Part shown: positions 1 to 6,488 of the stretch, one piece after another
How the letters are laid out: every line of letters begins with the position of its first letter
Numbering within the stretch: position 1 is the first letter of the stretch
Assembly: GCA_003164305.1 (NCBI GenBank)
Contig: PLSZ01000250.1
Span: 19,039 to 44,393, forward strand
From: Acetobacteraceae bacterium
Lineage (GTDB): Bacteria; Pseudomonadota; Alphaproteobacteria; Acetobacterales; Acetobacteraceae
Direction of reading: 5' to 3'
Length of the DNA stretch: 25,355 nucleotides
Notes under the pieces: model-generated
Told to the model about the DNA's origin: nothing
Seen by the model: the letters and a program-made list of their open reading frames with translations, nothing else
Databases searched by the model: none
Position numbers and translations under genes: made by a program

Positions 1-2
1 CT

Positions 3-575
3 TTGCGCCTGCCGCCCGCCGTCGTGGTCGGCCATAGCATGGGGTGCCGTGTCGCGATCGAGGCCGCGCTGCAGGCGCCCGAGCGTACGGCTGGTCTCAT
101 CCTGGTCGATGGCAGCCAGTTCGCCGCCGCGATGCAACCGGTGTTGATGGAACGGTTTGCTTCGGCGGATGGCTACACGACGATCACCAACGCGTTGTTC
201 AAGGACATGTTCACCGCCAGGAGCGATCCCGCCATGGTCGCGTCGGTGGTCGCGCGGGCGTTGCGCCTGCCTCGGCCGATCGGGGAAAAAATGCTCAGCG
301 ATTTGTTGCGTTATGATGTTGGTCGCCTGACTGGGTCGCTCGCTGCTCTGCACGTACCAGTCATGGCGCTGCAATCGACCTACAGCAACGAAAAGCGCGA
401 ACGGATGACGATGCGACCGGGCCAGAGCACCCCTTACCTTGAAATGCTACGCGCCCAAGTGCCGTCGGTGCGTGTCGAGATCGTTCCGGATACCGGGCAT
501 TTTCCACAACTGGACGAAAGCGCTCGAACGAACGCGCTGGTGGACGATTTCCTCGCGACGTCGGCCGCGTGGTGA
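3..575 (+). CDS. alpha/beta hydrolase, 5'-truncated by window edge
   Basis: This is the C-terminal part of an alpha/beta-hydrolase-fold enzyme, and the reading frame is open to the left edge, so the true start lies outside the window. The visible 190 residues begin just before the nucleophile elbow GHSMG (Ser about residue 12 of the visible part). They end with the catalytic-histidine segment DTGHFPQLDE, which is typical of the family. A lid-like helical region lies between, and the strand before the expected acid reads VPVMALQST, so the acid is not obvious to me. There is no signal peptide in the visible part. The stop overlaps the earliest possible GTG start of the carboxypeptidase gene downstream, so the two may be co-transcribed. 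The substrate cannot be told from sequence; esterase, lactonase or C-C hydrolase are all possible. Confidence 0.85.
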   Translation: MRLPPAVVVGHSMGCRVAIEAALQAPERTAGLILVDGSQFAAAMQPVLMERFASADGYTTITNALFKDMFTARSDPAMVASVVARALRLPRPIGEKMLSDLLRYDVGRLTGSLAALHVPVMALQSTYSNEKRERMTMRPGQSTPYLEMLRAQVPSVRVEIVPDTGHFPQLDESARTNALVDDFLATSAAW

Positions 576-613
576 CGCGTGACCGGGCACGAGGAGATTG
601 GCGGAACGGAGCC

Positions 614-2122
614 ATGGCGGTTCGGCTGCTCGCCACTGTTCTGGCGTTGGTGTCGCTGTGCGGCCCCGTTTGGGCGCAGGACGATTCAGGCCATGGCGAC
701 GGCGCCAAACCGTCGAACAAGACGGCCGTCGCCGACTCGCTGAAGCTGCCGCCGGATCAGACCACTCACCATGTGTTGGAATTGCCTGGACGCTCGTTAC
801 GGCTGATGGCGACGGCGGGCTCTATCCGGCTTAGCAACGATGAGGGCGCGGCGCAGGCGGATGTGGCGTTCATCGCCTACCAATTGGAAGGGTCCGATCG
901 CCACACGCGGCCGGTTGCTTTTGTGATTAATGGCGGCCCAGGAATGGCGTCGGGTTGGTTGCAGGTGGGCGCTATTGGGCCGTGGCGCATCCCGATCGGC
1001 GGCGATGCCGGGGTACCTTCGGCCGCGCCCGAGCCCGGACCGAATGCCGAGACGTGGCTGGATTTCACCGACCTCGTGTTCATCGATCCGCCCGGGACCG
1101 GTTATTCGCGGATCGTCGCGAAAGGCGATGAGGCGCGCCGAAGGTTCTGGTCCGTCGAAGGCGACATCGGCGCGTTGGCGGAGGTCGTACGTCGCTGGCT
1201 TGATCGTAACGACCGGATCGTTTCGCCAAAATTCATTATCGGCGAAAGCTATGGCGGGTTTCGCGGTCCGCGGTTGGCGCGCGCGCTGCAATCCGAGCAA
1301 GGCGTCGGCGTCAGCGGCATGGTGCTGCTCTCGCCGCTGCTCGATGCGCATGTGCAAAGCGGTTACAACGACCCTCTCGACTATGTATCCGGCTTGCCGA
1401 CTGAGGTCGCCGCGGCGCGAGCCTTAAAGGGGCCGGTGACGCGCGCCGACATGGCGGATGTCGAGCAATACGCGGCGAGCGATTACCTCGTGGACCTGAT
1501 GCGCGGGTTTCACGACCCGGCGGCGGTGGCGCGTTTGACCGATCGGGTCACGGCGCTGACCGGCATCGATCGCGCCATCGTGGCCAGGGGCGGCGGCCGG
1601 CTGGATGGCGATGTGTTCTTGCGCGAACTGGAACGCGCGCGGGGGCGAGTCGAGAGCGTTTATGACGCGACGGTTGGGCGCGCCAATCCCTCGCCCCGCC
1701 GGCCTATGGGACGATATCCGGATCCGATCCTTGAGGGGCTGAAGGCGCCGGTGACCAGCGCGATGGTGGCGATTTACAACGGCAAGCTGAACTGGCGACC
1801 GGACAGCGTTTACCGGCTGTCCAACGACGATACGTTCAAGCAATGGAATTGGGGCCGCGGCATGGGGCGCCCCGAGAGTCTGAGTTATCTGCAGTCCGCT
1901 CTGTCGCTCGATCCGCGGTTGCGCGTACTGATCGCGTGCGGATTGTTCGATCTGGTTACGCCCTATTTCACAACGGTGCGATTATTGAACCAATTGCCAG
2001 ACGCGGGCAGCGCCGAACGGGTCAGGCTGGAGGTTTATCCAGGCGGCCACATGTTTTATTCCAACGATACCTCACGCATCGCCTTCCGTGACGCGGCGGC
2101 CGCGCTGTTTCAGGGTCCCTGA
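614..2122 (+). CDS. secreted S10-family serine carboxypeptidase-like protein
   Basis: This is a 502-residue serine carboxypeptidase-like (peptidase S10) protein, expected to act outside the cytoplasm and trim C-terminal residues from peptides. The ATG at 614 is chosen over an in-frame GTG at 569 because it opens directly into a signal peptide (Arg at 4, hydrophobic core 5-16, likely cleavage after VWA at residue 21). Family motifs appear in order: NGGPG at 106-110 (oxyanion region), DPPGTGYS at 158-165, the nucleophile elbow GESYGG with Ser212, CGLFD with Asp446, and GGHMFY with His479, giving a complete Ser-Asp-His triad. Length fits the family. S10 enzymes are much better known from eukaryotes; bacterial members exist but their substrates are mostly unknown. 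It follows the truncated hydrolase with 38 nt between stop and this start and is closed downstream by a hairpin at 2177-2201. Confidence 0.9.
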   Translation: MAVRLLATVLALVSLCGPVWAQDDSGHGDGAKPSNKTAVADSLKLPPDQTTHHVLELPGRSLRLMATAGSIRLSNDEGAAQADVAFIAYQLEGSDRHTRPVAFVINGGPGMASGWLQVGAIGPWRIPIGGDAGVPSAAPEPGPNAETWLDFTDLVFIDPPGTGYSRIVAKGDEARRRFWSVEGDIGALAEVVRRWLDRNDRIVSPKFIIGESYGGFRGPRLARALQSEQGVGVSGMVLLSPLLDAHVQSGYNDPLDYVSGLPTEVAAARALKGPVTRADMADVEQYAASDYLVDLMRGFHDPAAVARLTDRVTALTGIDRAIVARGGGRLDGDVFLRELERARGRVESVYDATVGRANPSPRRPMGRYPDPILEGLKAPVTSAMVAIYNGKLNWRPDSVYRLSNDDTFKQWNWGRGMGRPESLSYLQSALSLDPRLRVLIACGLFDLVTPYFTTVRLLNQLPDAGSAERVRLEVYPGGHMFYSNDTSRIAFRDAAAALFQGP

Positions 2123-2176
2123 CAATCGCGTTCAAGACAGTGGCGTACGGGATCCGCTGGAACGGCGAGTGGGAAT

Positions 2177-2201
2177 GGAAGCGGCGCGGCTGGCCGCTTC
2201 C
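2177..2201. terminator. perfect hairpin between convergent genes
   Basis: A 9-bp perfect inverted repeat (2177-2185 against 2193-2201, 7-nt loop) sits in the 90-nt gap between two convergent genes. It is GC-rich and has no strong T-run on either side, so it may be a bidirectional transcription stop of the weak or Rho-assisted type. Position and symmetry are the only evidence. Confidence 0.5.
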
Positions 2202-2212
2202 ACCGCCGCCGT

Positions 2213-2800
2213 TCAGCTCGGCAACAGAACGGACGTGACGACATCGATCACGCCGTTCGACTGCATGACATTGGAAATCGAAACCTCGGCGACGCCGCCT
2301 TTTTCGCCGCTGATATAAAGATGACCGCCTTTTTCCGTGACGGAAAGCGGATCGCCCTCCACCGTCTTTAGCTCGGCCTTACCATGGCCATCCTTGACCA
2401 TCTTCATCAGGTCGGCGGCCGTCAGACGGCCGGCCACGACATGATATGTCAGGATTTTCGTAAGCATCGCCTTGTTTTCCGGCTTCAACAGCGTTTCGAC
2501 AGTTCCCGGCGGCAGCTTCGCGAACGCCTCATTGGTCGGCGCGAACACGGTGAACGGTCCGGGACCTTCAAGCGTCGGCACAAGTCCGGCCGCTTTGACC
2601 GCGGCGACAAGCGTGGTGTGATCTTTGGAGTTGACCGCGTTCTGAATGATATCCTTCGACGGATACATCGCCGCGCCGCCGACCATGACAGTCTTTTCCG
2701 AAGCCATGGGTGTGGTTGTCATCTGCGAGACGGCGGGAACGGCGGCGAGCGCGAACGGCAAAGCCGCTGTCGCCAGCAGCAGGGAACGAATGGGTCGCAT
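2213..2800 (-). CDS. secreted fasciclin (FAS1) domain protein
   Basis: This 195-residue protein has one FAS1 domain after a signal peptide. The start at 2800 is supported by an AGGAG box 8 nt upstream and by the signal sequence it opens (basic MRPIR, then a Leu/Ala-rich core, cleavage near AVSQ at about residue 26). The FAS1 hallmarks are present: FTVFAPTNEAF in the first half, LTYHVVAG after it, and NVMQSNGVIDVVTSVLLP at the C-terminus. FAS1 domains mediate adhesion or ligand binding at cell surfaces, and single-domain bacterial forms are usually periplasmic or secreted. The mature N-terminus is rich in Met and Thr. It is transcribed alone, divergently from the gamma-glutamyltransferase-like gene across a 397-nt gap. 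A longer in-frame opening upstream (to 2968) lacks a secretion signal at its start and was not used. Confidence 0.92.
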   Translation of the reverse strand: MRPIRSLLLATAALPFALAAVPAVSQMTTTPMASEKTVMVGGAAMYPSKDIIQNAVNSKDHTTLVAAVKAAGLVPTLEGPGPFTVFAPTNEAFAKLPPGTVETLLKPENKAMLTKILTYHVVAGRLTAADLMKMVKDGHGKAELKTVEGDPLSVTEKGGHLYISGEKGGVAEVSISNVMQSNGVIDVVTSVLLPS

Positions 2801-2879
2801 GAGAAATGCTCCTGGTTGTTGGCGCGGCATCTGGATGACGCACAATCGTGATACGGCGCATGCGATGGTTTGGATCAGC

Positions 2880-2905
2880 CAAGGCATGCGTTTCCCGATG
2901 CCTTG
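2880..2905. repeat. 8-bp inverted repeat in the 2801-3197 gap
   Basis: Perfect 8-bp arms (2880-2887 and 2898-2905) flank a 10-nt loop. It lies 80 nt upstream of the fasciclin start codon and could be an operator or a fold in its leader; there is no direct evidence for either. The rest of the 397-nt gap holds the tandem/palindromic element at 2931-2986, a small 6-bp inverted repeat at 3054-3071 and the ribosome-binding site of the next gene. I see no further gene in it. Confidence 0.35.
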
Positions 2906-2930
2906 ATTGGCCGATGCGATCGCCGGCCCT

Positions 2931-2986
2931 TTAACCGTCATCACCGGACTCGACTTAACCGTCATCACCGGGCTCGACCCGGTGAT
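2931..2986. repeat. tandem 24-mer plus palindrome, intergenic repeat element
   Basis: Two head-to-tail 24-nt units (2931-2954 and 2955-2978) differ at one base. The second runs into a palindrome with 9-bp arms (2964-2972 and 2978-2986, 5-nt loop). The 'gtcatcaccgggctcgac...' wording resembles the palindromic intergenic repeats dispersed in many alphaproteobacterial genomes, and a related element occurs at 5632-5738 in this window. The first unit looks like a broken or duplicated half-element. Confidence 0.6.
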
Positions 2987-3197
2987 CGTTCGCCGCGCCT
3001 ACCGCGCCAGAGGGCCGGGTCGGGGACCGATGATTTTGATTGCGGTCAAACCACATACGTTCGGGCGTATGGCGCGCAGCGCCGCCTTCTCGCTGCTTAA
3101 ATGCTCCCTACCGTTGAACGATCCGCCAACCCGGTTCATCTTCCCGCCACACTCGAACCGCCAGCCCAGAGCGGGCCAATCAGGCAAAGGATCCTCG

Positions 3198-4796
3198 ATG
3201 CGCGATTTCCAGTTTCCCGGACGCAGTCCCGTCTATGCGACGCACGGCATGGCCGCCACCTCGATGCCGGCGGCGACGCTGACCGCGCTGGATGTGCTGC
3301 GCGACGGAGGTAACGCGCTCGATGCCGCGATTGCCGCCTGCGCCGTGCTGTGCGTGATCGAACCACAGTCGACCGGTATCGGTGGCGACTGCTTCTGCCT
3401 GTACGCGCCCGCCGGAACCGGGAAAGTGATCGGCCTGAACGGCTCCGGCCGGGCACCCGCCGCGGCGAGCATCGACTGGTTCGAGAGCCACCAGATCCGC
3501 GCGATCGAGAACACCTCTGCTCATGCCGTCACCGTGCCGGGCGCGGTCAACGCCTGGGAGACGTTGCTAAAAGCACACGGCCGCAAAGGCCTCGACGAGC
3601 TTTTGCAGCCCGCGATCCGCTTCGCCGAGGACGGCTGGCCGGTGCATCCGAAAGTTTCCTGGGACTGGCACCGGCTGGAAGCGAAGCTGCGCAAGAACGG
3701 CACGCACCATTTTCTGCCCGGTGGATCGGCGCCCAAACCCGGCGATCTTTTTGTCCAGCCGGCCCTGGCGGAGACGCTGCGCGCCATCGCCAGGCATGGC
3801 GCGCGCGCCTTCTATGAAGGGCCGATCGCCGCCGACATGGTCGCCACGCTGCGCGAACGGGGCGGCTTGCATACCGAGGAAGACTTCGCGCTTGGCCTCG
3901 CGAACGCCGACTTCGTCGAGCCGATCTCGATCAAATGGAACGGCTACGACGTCTATCAAATCCCGCCCAACGGCCAGGGCATTCTCGTGCTGCAAATACT
4001 GGGCATGCTCGAGGGTCTCGGCGATGCGCCCGACGGCCCGATGGGCACGATCCGCATGCACCGCCATACCGAGGCCGCTCGCCTCGCCTACCGCGACCGC
4101 GACGCGTTCGTCGCCGACATGTCGCAGGTTGACGTGCCGGTCGCGAAGATGCTCGACCGCGACTACCTGAACGCGCTCGGCCGCCTGATCAAGGACGATA
4201 AGGCGATGGTCGACCTCCCCGCGGCCGGTGAGGCGTTGATGCCGCCACACAAGGACACGGTCTATCTTTGCGTGGTCGATAAGGACGGCAACGCGTGCAG
4301 TTTCATCAACTCGCTGTTCGAAGGCTTCGGTTCGGCGATCCTGTCGGAACGGTCCGGCGTGATGATGCAGAATCGCGGCTTCGGGTTCCGGGTGGAGCGC
4401 GGCCATCCCAACTGCATCGCGCCACGCAAGCGTCCGATGCACACGATCATTCCGGGCATGGTCGGCAAGGATGGCCAGGCGGTGATGCCGTACGGCGTGA
4501 TGGGCGGCCATTATCAGCCGATGGGCCACTCCTGGTTCCTCACCAACATGTTGCAATATGGGCTGGACATTCAGGAGGCGATCGATCTGCCTCGCCTATT
4601 GCCGCTGAAGGGCAAATTGCAGGTCGAGCGAGGCATTCCGGCGGATGTCGTCGCGCGCCTGAAGGCGATGGGCCACGACCCCGAAGTCGCCGAGCGGCCG
4701 CATGGCGGTGGTCAGGCGATCTGGATGGATCGCGAGCGCGGCTGCCTGGTCGCGGGATCGGAGCCGCGCAAGGATGGGCTGGCGCTGGGGTACTAA
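3198..4796 (+). CDS. gamma-glutamyltransferase-family Ntn hydrolase
   Basis: This 532-residue protein belongs to the gamma-glutamyltransferase family, which self-cleaves in front of a catalytic Thr and transfers or hydrolyses gamma-glutamyl or related amide groups. The start at 3198 has an AAAGGA box and gives a typical N-terminus; extending upstream would translate through the intergenic repeat. Family signs are ATHGMAATS at 14-22, DGGNALDAAIAA at 37-48, STGIGGDCF at 58-66, NGSGRAP at 81-87, and the processing site KDTVYLCVVDKDGN with probable nucleophile Thr354. FEGFGSA follows, then GVMGGHYQP as the oxyanion-type Gly-Gly. No signal peptide is seen, unlike periplasmic E. coli Ggt, so it is probably cytoplasmic. 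The Thr is followed by Val rather than the common Thr-His, so the substrate may not be glutathione. It is monocistronic as far as I can tell. Confidence 0.9.
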   Translation: MRDFQFPGRSPVYATHGMAATSMPAATLTALDVLRDGGNALDAAIAACAVLCVIEPQSTGIGGDCFCLYAPAGTGKVIGLNGSGRAPAAASIDWFESHQIRAIENTSAHAVTVPGAVNAWETLLKAHGRKGLDELLQPAIRFAEDGWPVHPKVSWDWHRLEAKLRKNGTHHFLPGGSAPKPGDLFVQPALAETLRAIARHGARAFYEGPIAADMVATLRERGGLHTEEDFALGLANADFVEPISIKWNGYDVYQIPPNGQGILVLQILGMLEGLGDAPDGPMGTIRMHRHTEAARLAYRDRDAFVADMSQVDVPVAKMLDRDYLNALGRLIKDDKAMVDLPAAGEALMPPHKDTVYLCVVDKDGNACSFINSLFEGFGSAILSERSGVMMQNRGFGFRVERGHPNCIAPRKRPMHTIIPGMVGKDGQAVMPYGVMGGHYQPMGHSWFLTNMLQYGLDIQEAIDLPRLLPLKGKLQVERGIPADVVARLKAMGHDPEVAERPHGGGQAIWMDRERGCLVAGSEPRKDGLALGY

Positions 4797-4856
4797 CCCC
4801 AGATTGCCAGAACCCGGCCAGCAGTCCCCTCGTCATGGGTTCGCCTGACCAAATGG

Positions 4857-4875
4857 GCACGCCTTTTCGGCGTGC
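4857..4875. terminator. 7-bp hairpin downstream of the gamma-glutamyltransferase gene
   Basis: Perfect 7-bp arms (4857-4863 and 4869-4875) enclose a loop 'ttttc', 61 nt after the stop codon. It is GC-rich and lacks a T-tail, so it is only a candidate stop or stabilising 3' structure. The remainder of the 216-nt gap before the next gene shows no gene. Confidence 0.35.
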
Positions 4876-5012
4876 TGGCCGGGCTTGACCGAGCCATCTC
4901 GCGCGGCACAAAGTTGGTTGAAATGGCGCGGGCCAGCCTCACCCAATAATGGTACCCTCAGGCGTCTGATTTCATCGCCGGTCGTGCGAACCGGCAATCG
5001 CGAGGCACCGAA

Positions 5013-5585
5013 ATGGCGAAGTTCTTCGACCACATTGAGCCACCGTTGAAGGAATTCATCGAGCGGCAGCATATCTTCTTCACCGCGTCGGCGACGGCGG
5101 ACTCGCGGATCAATCTGTCACCGAAAGGATCCGACAGTTTCCGCGTGCTCGGCGAGAATGCCGTTGCTTACCTGGATCAAACCGGCAGCGGCAACGAAGC
5201 CGCCGCGCATTTGCGCGCGGACGGCCGCCTGACGATCATGTTCTGCGCGTTCGAGGGATCGCCGATGATCTTGCGGCTCTACGGTCGCGGCCGGCCGTTG
5301 CCACGCGGCTGCGACGAATACGAACAAATCCTCGCCACCGCGTTCAACGGCGACGAGCCACCCGGCGCCCGCCAAATCGTCGTGCTTGATGTTGAATCGG
5401 TGCAAACCTCGTGCGGTTATTCCGTCCCGCTCCATGACTACAAAGACGAGCGCCCCACCCTCAAAAACTGGGCTTCCCGCAAAGGCCGCGACGGGATCAA
5501 GGAATATTGGCGTGAGAAAAATGTCACCAGCATCGATGGCTTGCCGACCGGCATGCGCGAGGTGCTCGGCGAAGCGGTGGAGTAA
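5013..5585 (+). CDS. pyridoxamine 5'-phosphate oxidase-family (split-barrel flavin) protein
   Basis: This 190-residue protein resembles the PPOX-type split-barrel flavoproteins that carry FMN, F420 or heme. The order is typical: an N-terminal helix ending in FIERQHIFFTASA, then INLSPKGSDSFRVL, a strand pair around AVAYLDQTGSGNEAAAHLRADGRLTIMFCAF, and the RLYGRGRP strand. The C-terminal part (SVQTSCGYSVPLHDY) is characteristic of a subgroup annotated only as 'pyridoxamine 5'-phosphate oxidase family'. It is not PdxH: it is shorter and lacks the PdxH C-terminal signature I would expect. Reaction and cofactor are unknown. The ATG at 5013 has only a weak purine-rich upstream stretch. The gene stands alone and converges on kdpE across a repeat element. 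Confidence 0.85.
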   Translation: MAKFFDHIEPPLKEFIERQHIFFTASATADSRINLSPKGSDSFRVLGENAVAYLDQTGSGNEAAAHLRADGRLTIMFCAFEGSPMILRLYGRGRPLPRGCDEYEQILATAFNGDEPPGARQIVVLDVESVQTSCGYSVPLHDYKDERPTLKNWASRKGRDGIKEYWREKNVTSIDGLPTGMREVLGEAVE

Positions 5586-5631
5586 TACCAGCCAGCGTTG
5601 ACATTAACTCTCGGTCGTGACGCCATCGTAG

Positions 5632-5738
5632 CGTCATCCTCGGGTTCGACCCGAGGATCGGCCCGCACGGAAAATGTGCCCGGCCTGAGAGCACTGGGCC
5701 TGCACCACGAGATGCCAGGGTCAGGCCCTGGCATGACG
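5632..5738. repeat. composite palindromic intergenic element (REP/MITE-like)
   Basis: A 107-nt unit is bounded by the short inverted ends 'cgtcat' (5632-5637) and 'atgacg' (5733-5738) and contains two strong hairpins. The first has 10-bp arms at 5636-5645 and 5649-5658; the second has 9-bp arms at 5712-5720 and 5726-5734. This two-hairpin layout is like the paired palindromic repeats scattered between alphaproteobacterial genes. It fills the gap between two convergent genes, so it may also end transcription from both sides. Confidence 0.7.
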
Positions 5739-5786
5739 GACGGGTGGCCGGTACGTCATTTCTTTCGCCAGTTGGCATAACGCCCG

Positions 5787-6488
5787 TTACGCCTTCGGGT
5801 GAAACCGGTAGCCGACCCCTTGTTCGGTCGTGATCGTCGCCGGGTCGTCCGGCGACTCCTCGATCTTCTGCCGCAAGTTCCTCATATGCACACGAAGCAC
5901 CTGAATATCGGGTTCGTCCGTGCTCTCCCAACACTTCGCCATCAAATGGCGGTGCGTCAGAACTTTCCCCGCGTGCATCACAAGTTCTCGCAACAGCGCG
6001 TACTCCCGCGGCGTTAGTTTCGGATCGACACCGTTGATCCGAACCCGCCTTGTCACCAGATCGACGCTAAGCCGCCCGTCGTCATAAGATGGCGCGCTCC
6101 CCTGCATCCGCAAGCGGTGACGCAAGGCAGCGCGGACCCGGGCCATGAACTCGGCCACCCCGAACGGTTTGGTAACAAAATCGTCCGCCCCCAGATCCAG
6201 CACCGTGACTTTCCGCGCTTCGTCGTCCAGCGCCGACAACACCAGGATCGCCGGTGCGTCCAGCGTCAGAATCGGCGTGATCAGGTTGGCGCCGTCGCCG
6301 TCCGGCAGGCCGAGATCCAGCACCACCAAATCCGGCCGTGTTTCCCGTGCCCGCGCGAGGCCTTCGGACGCGGTCTCAGCCTCGGTCACCTCAAAATCCT
6401 CGGCGGTCAATGTCGTGCGCAAGAACCGGCGGATCGACTTCTCGTCATCAATTACCAGAGCTTTCAATCGCTTCGGCGCGACGGTCAT
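5787..6488 (-). CDS. kdpE: KdpE-type response regulator
   Basis: This 233-residue OmpR/PhoB-class response regulator is the DNA-binding partner of the KdpD kinase. The receiver domain (about 9-122) shows the acidic pair in VIDDEKS, the phosphoacceptor Asp58 in LVVLDLGLPDGDG and the conserved Lys in DFVTKPFG. A winged-helix DNA-binding domain follows, with LTPREYALLRELVMHAGKVL, then HLMAKCW and VRVHMRNLRQKIE-type helices, ending in GVGYRF. KdpE proteins normally turn on the kdpFABC potassium pump under K+ limitation or ionic stress. Its start codon overlaps the stop of kdpD by 4 nt, so the two are translationally coupled. No kdpF, A, B or C gene lies in the window, so the regulated target must be elsewhere or different. 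Confidence 0.95.
   Translation of the reverse strand: MTVAPKRLKALVIDDEKSIRRFLRTTLTAEDFEVTEAETASEGLARARETRPDLVVLDLGLPDGDGANLITPILTLDAPAILVLSALDDEARKVTVLDLGADDFVTKPFGVAEFMARVRAALRHRLRMQGSAPSYDDGRLSVDLVTRRVRINGVDPKLTPREYALLRELVMHAGKVLTHRHLMAKCWESTDEPDIQVLRVHMRNLRQKIEESPDDPATITTEQGVGYRFHPKA

Noticed and set aside
2931..2978. Two tandem units considered as a CRISPR array
   Set aside because: The copies are contiguous with no spacers and there are only two.
2907..3197. N-terminal extension of the gamma-glutamyltransferase-like protein
   Set aside because: It would translate through the intergenic repeat and has no secretion signal; the ATG at 3198 has a ribosome-binding site.
3567..4556. 329-codon open frame on the minus strand
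   Set aside because: Antisense to the gamma-glutamyltransferase-like gene, His/Arg-rich with no recognisable domain.
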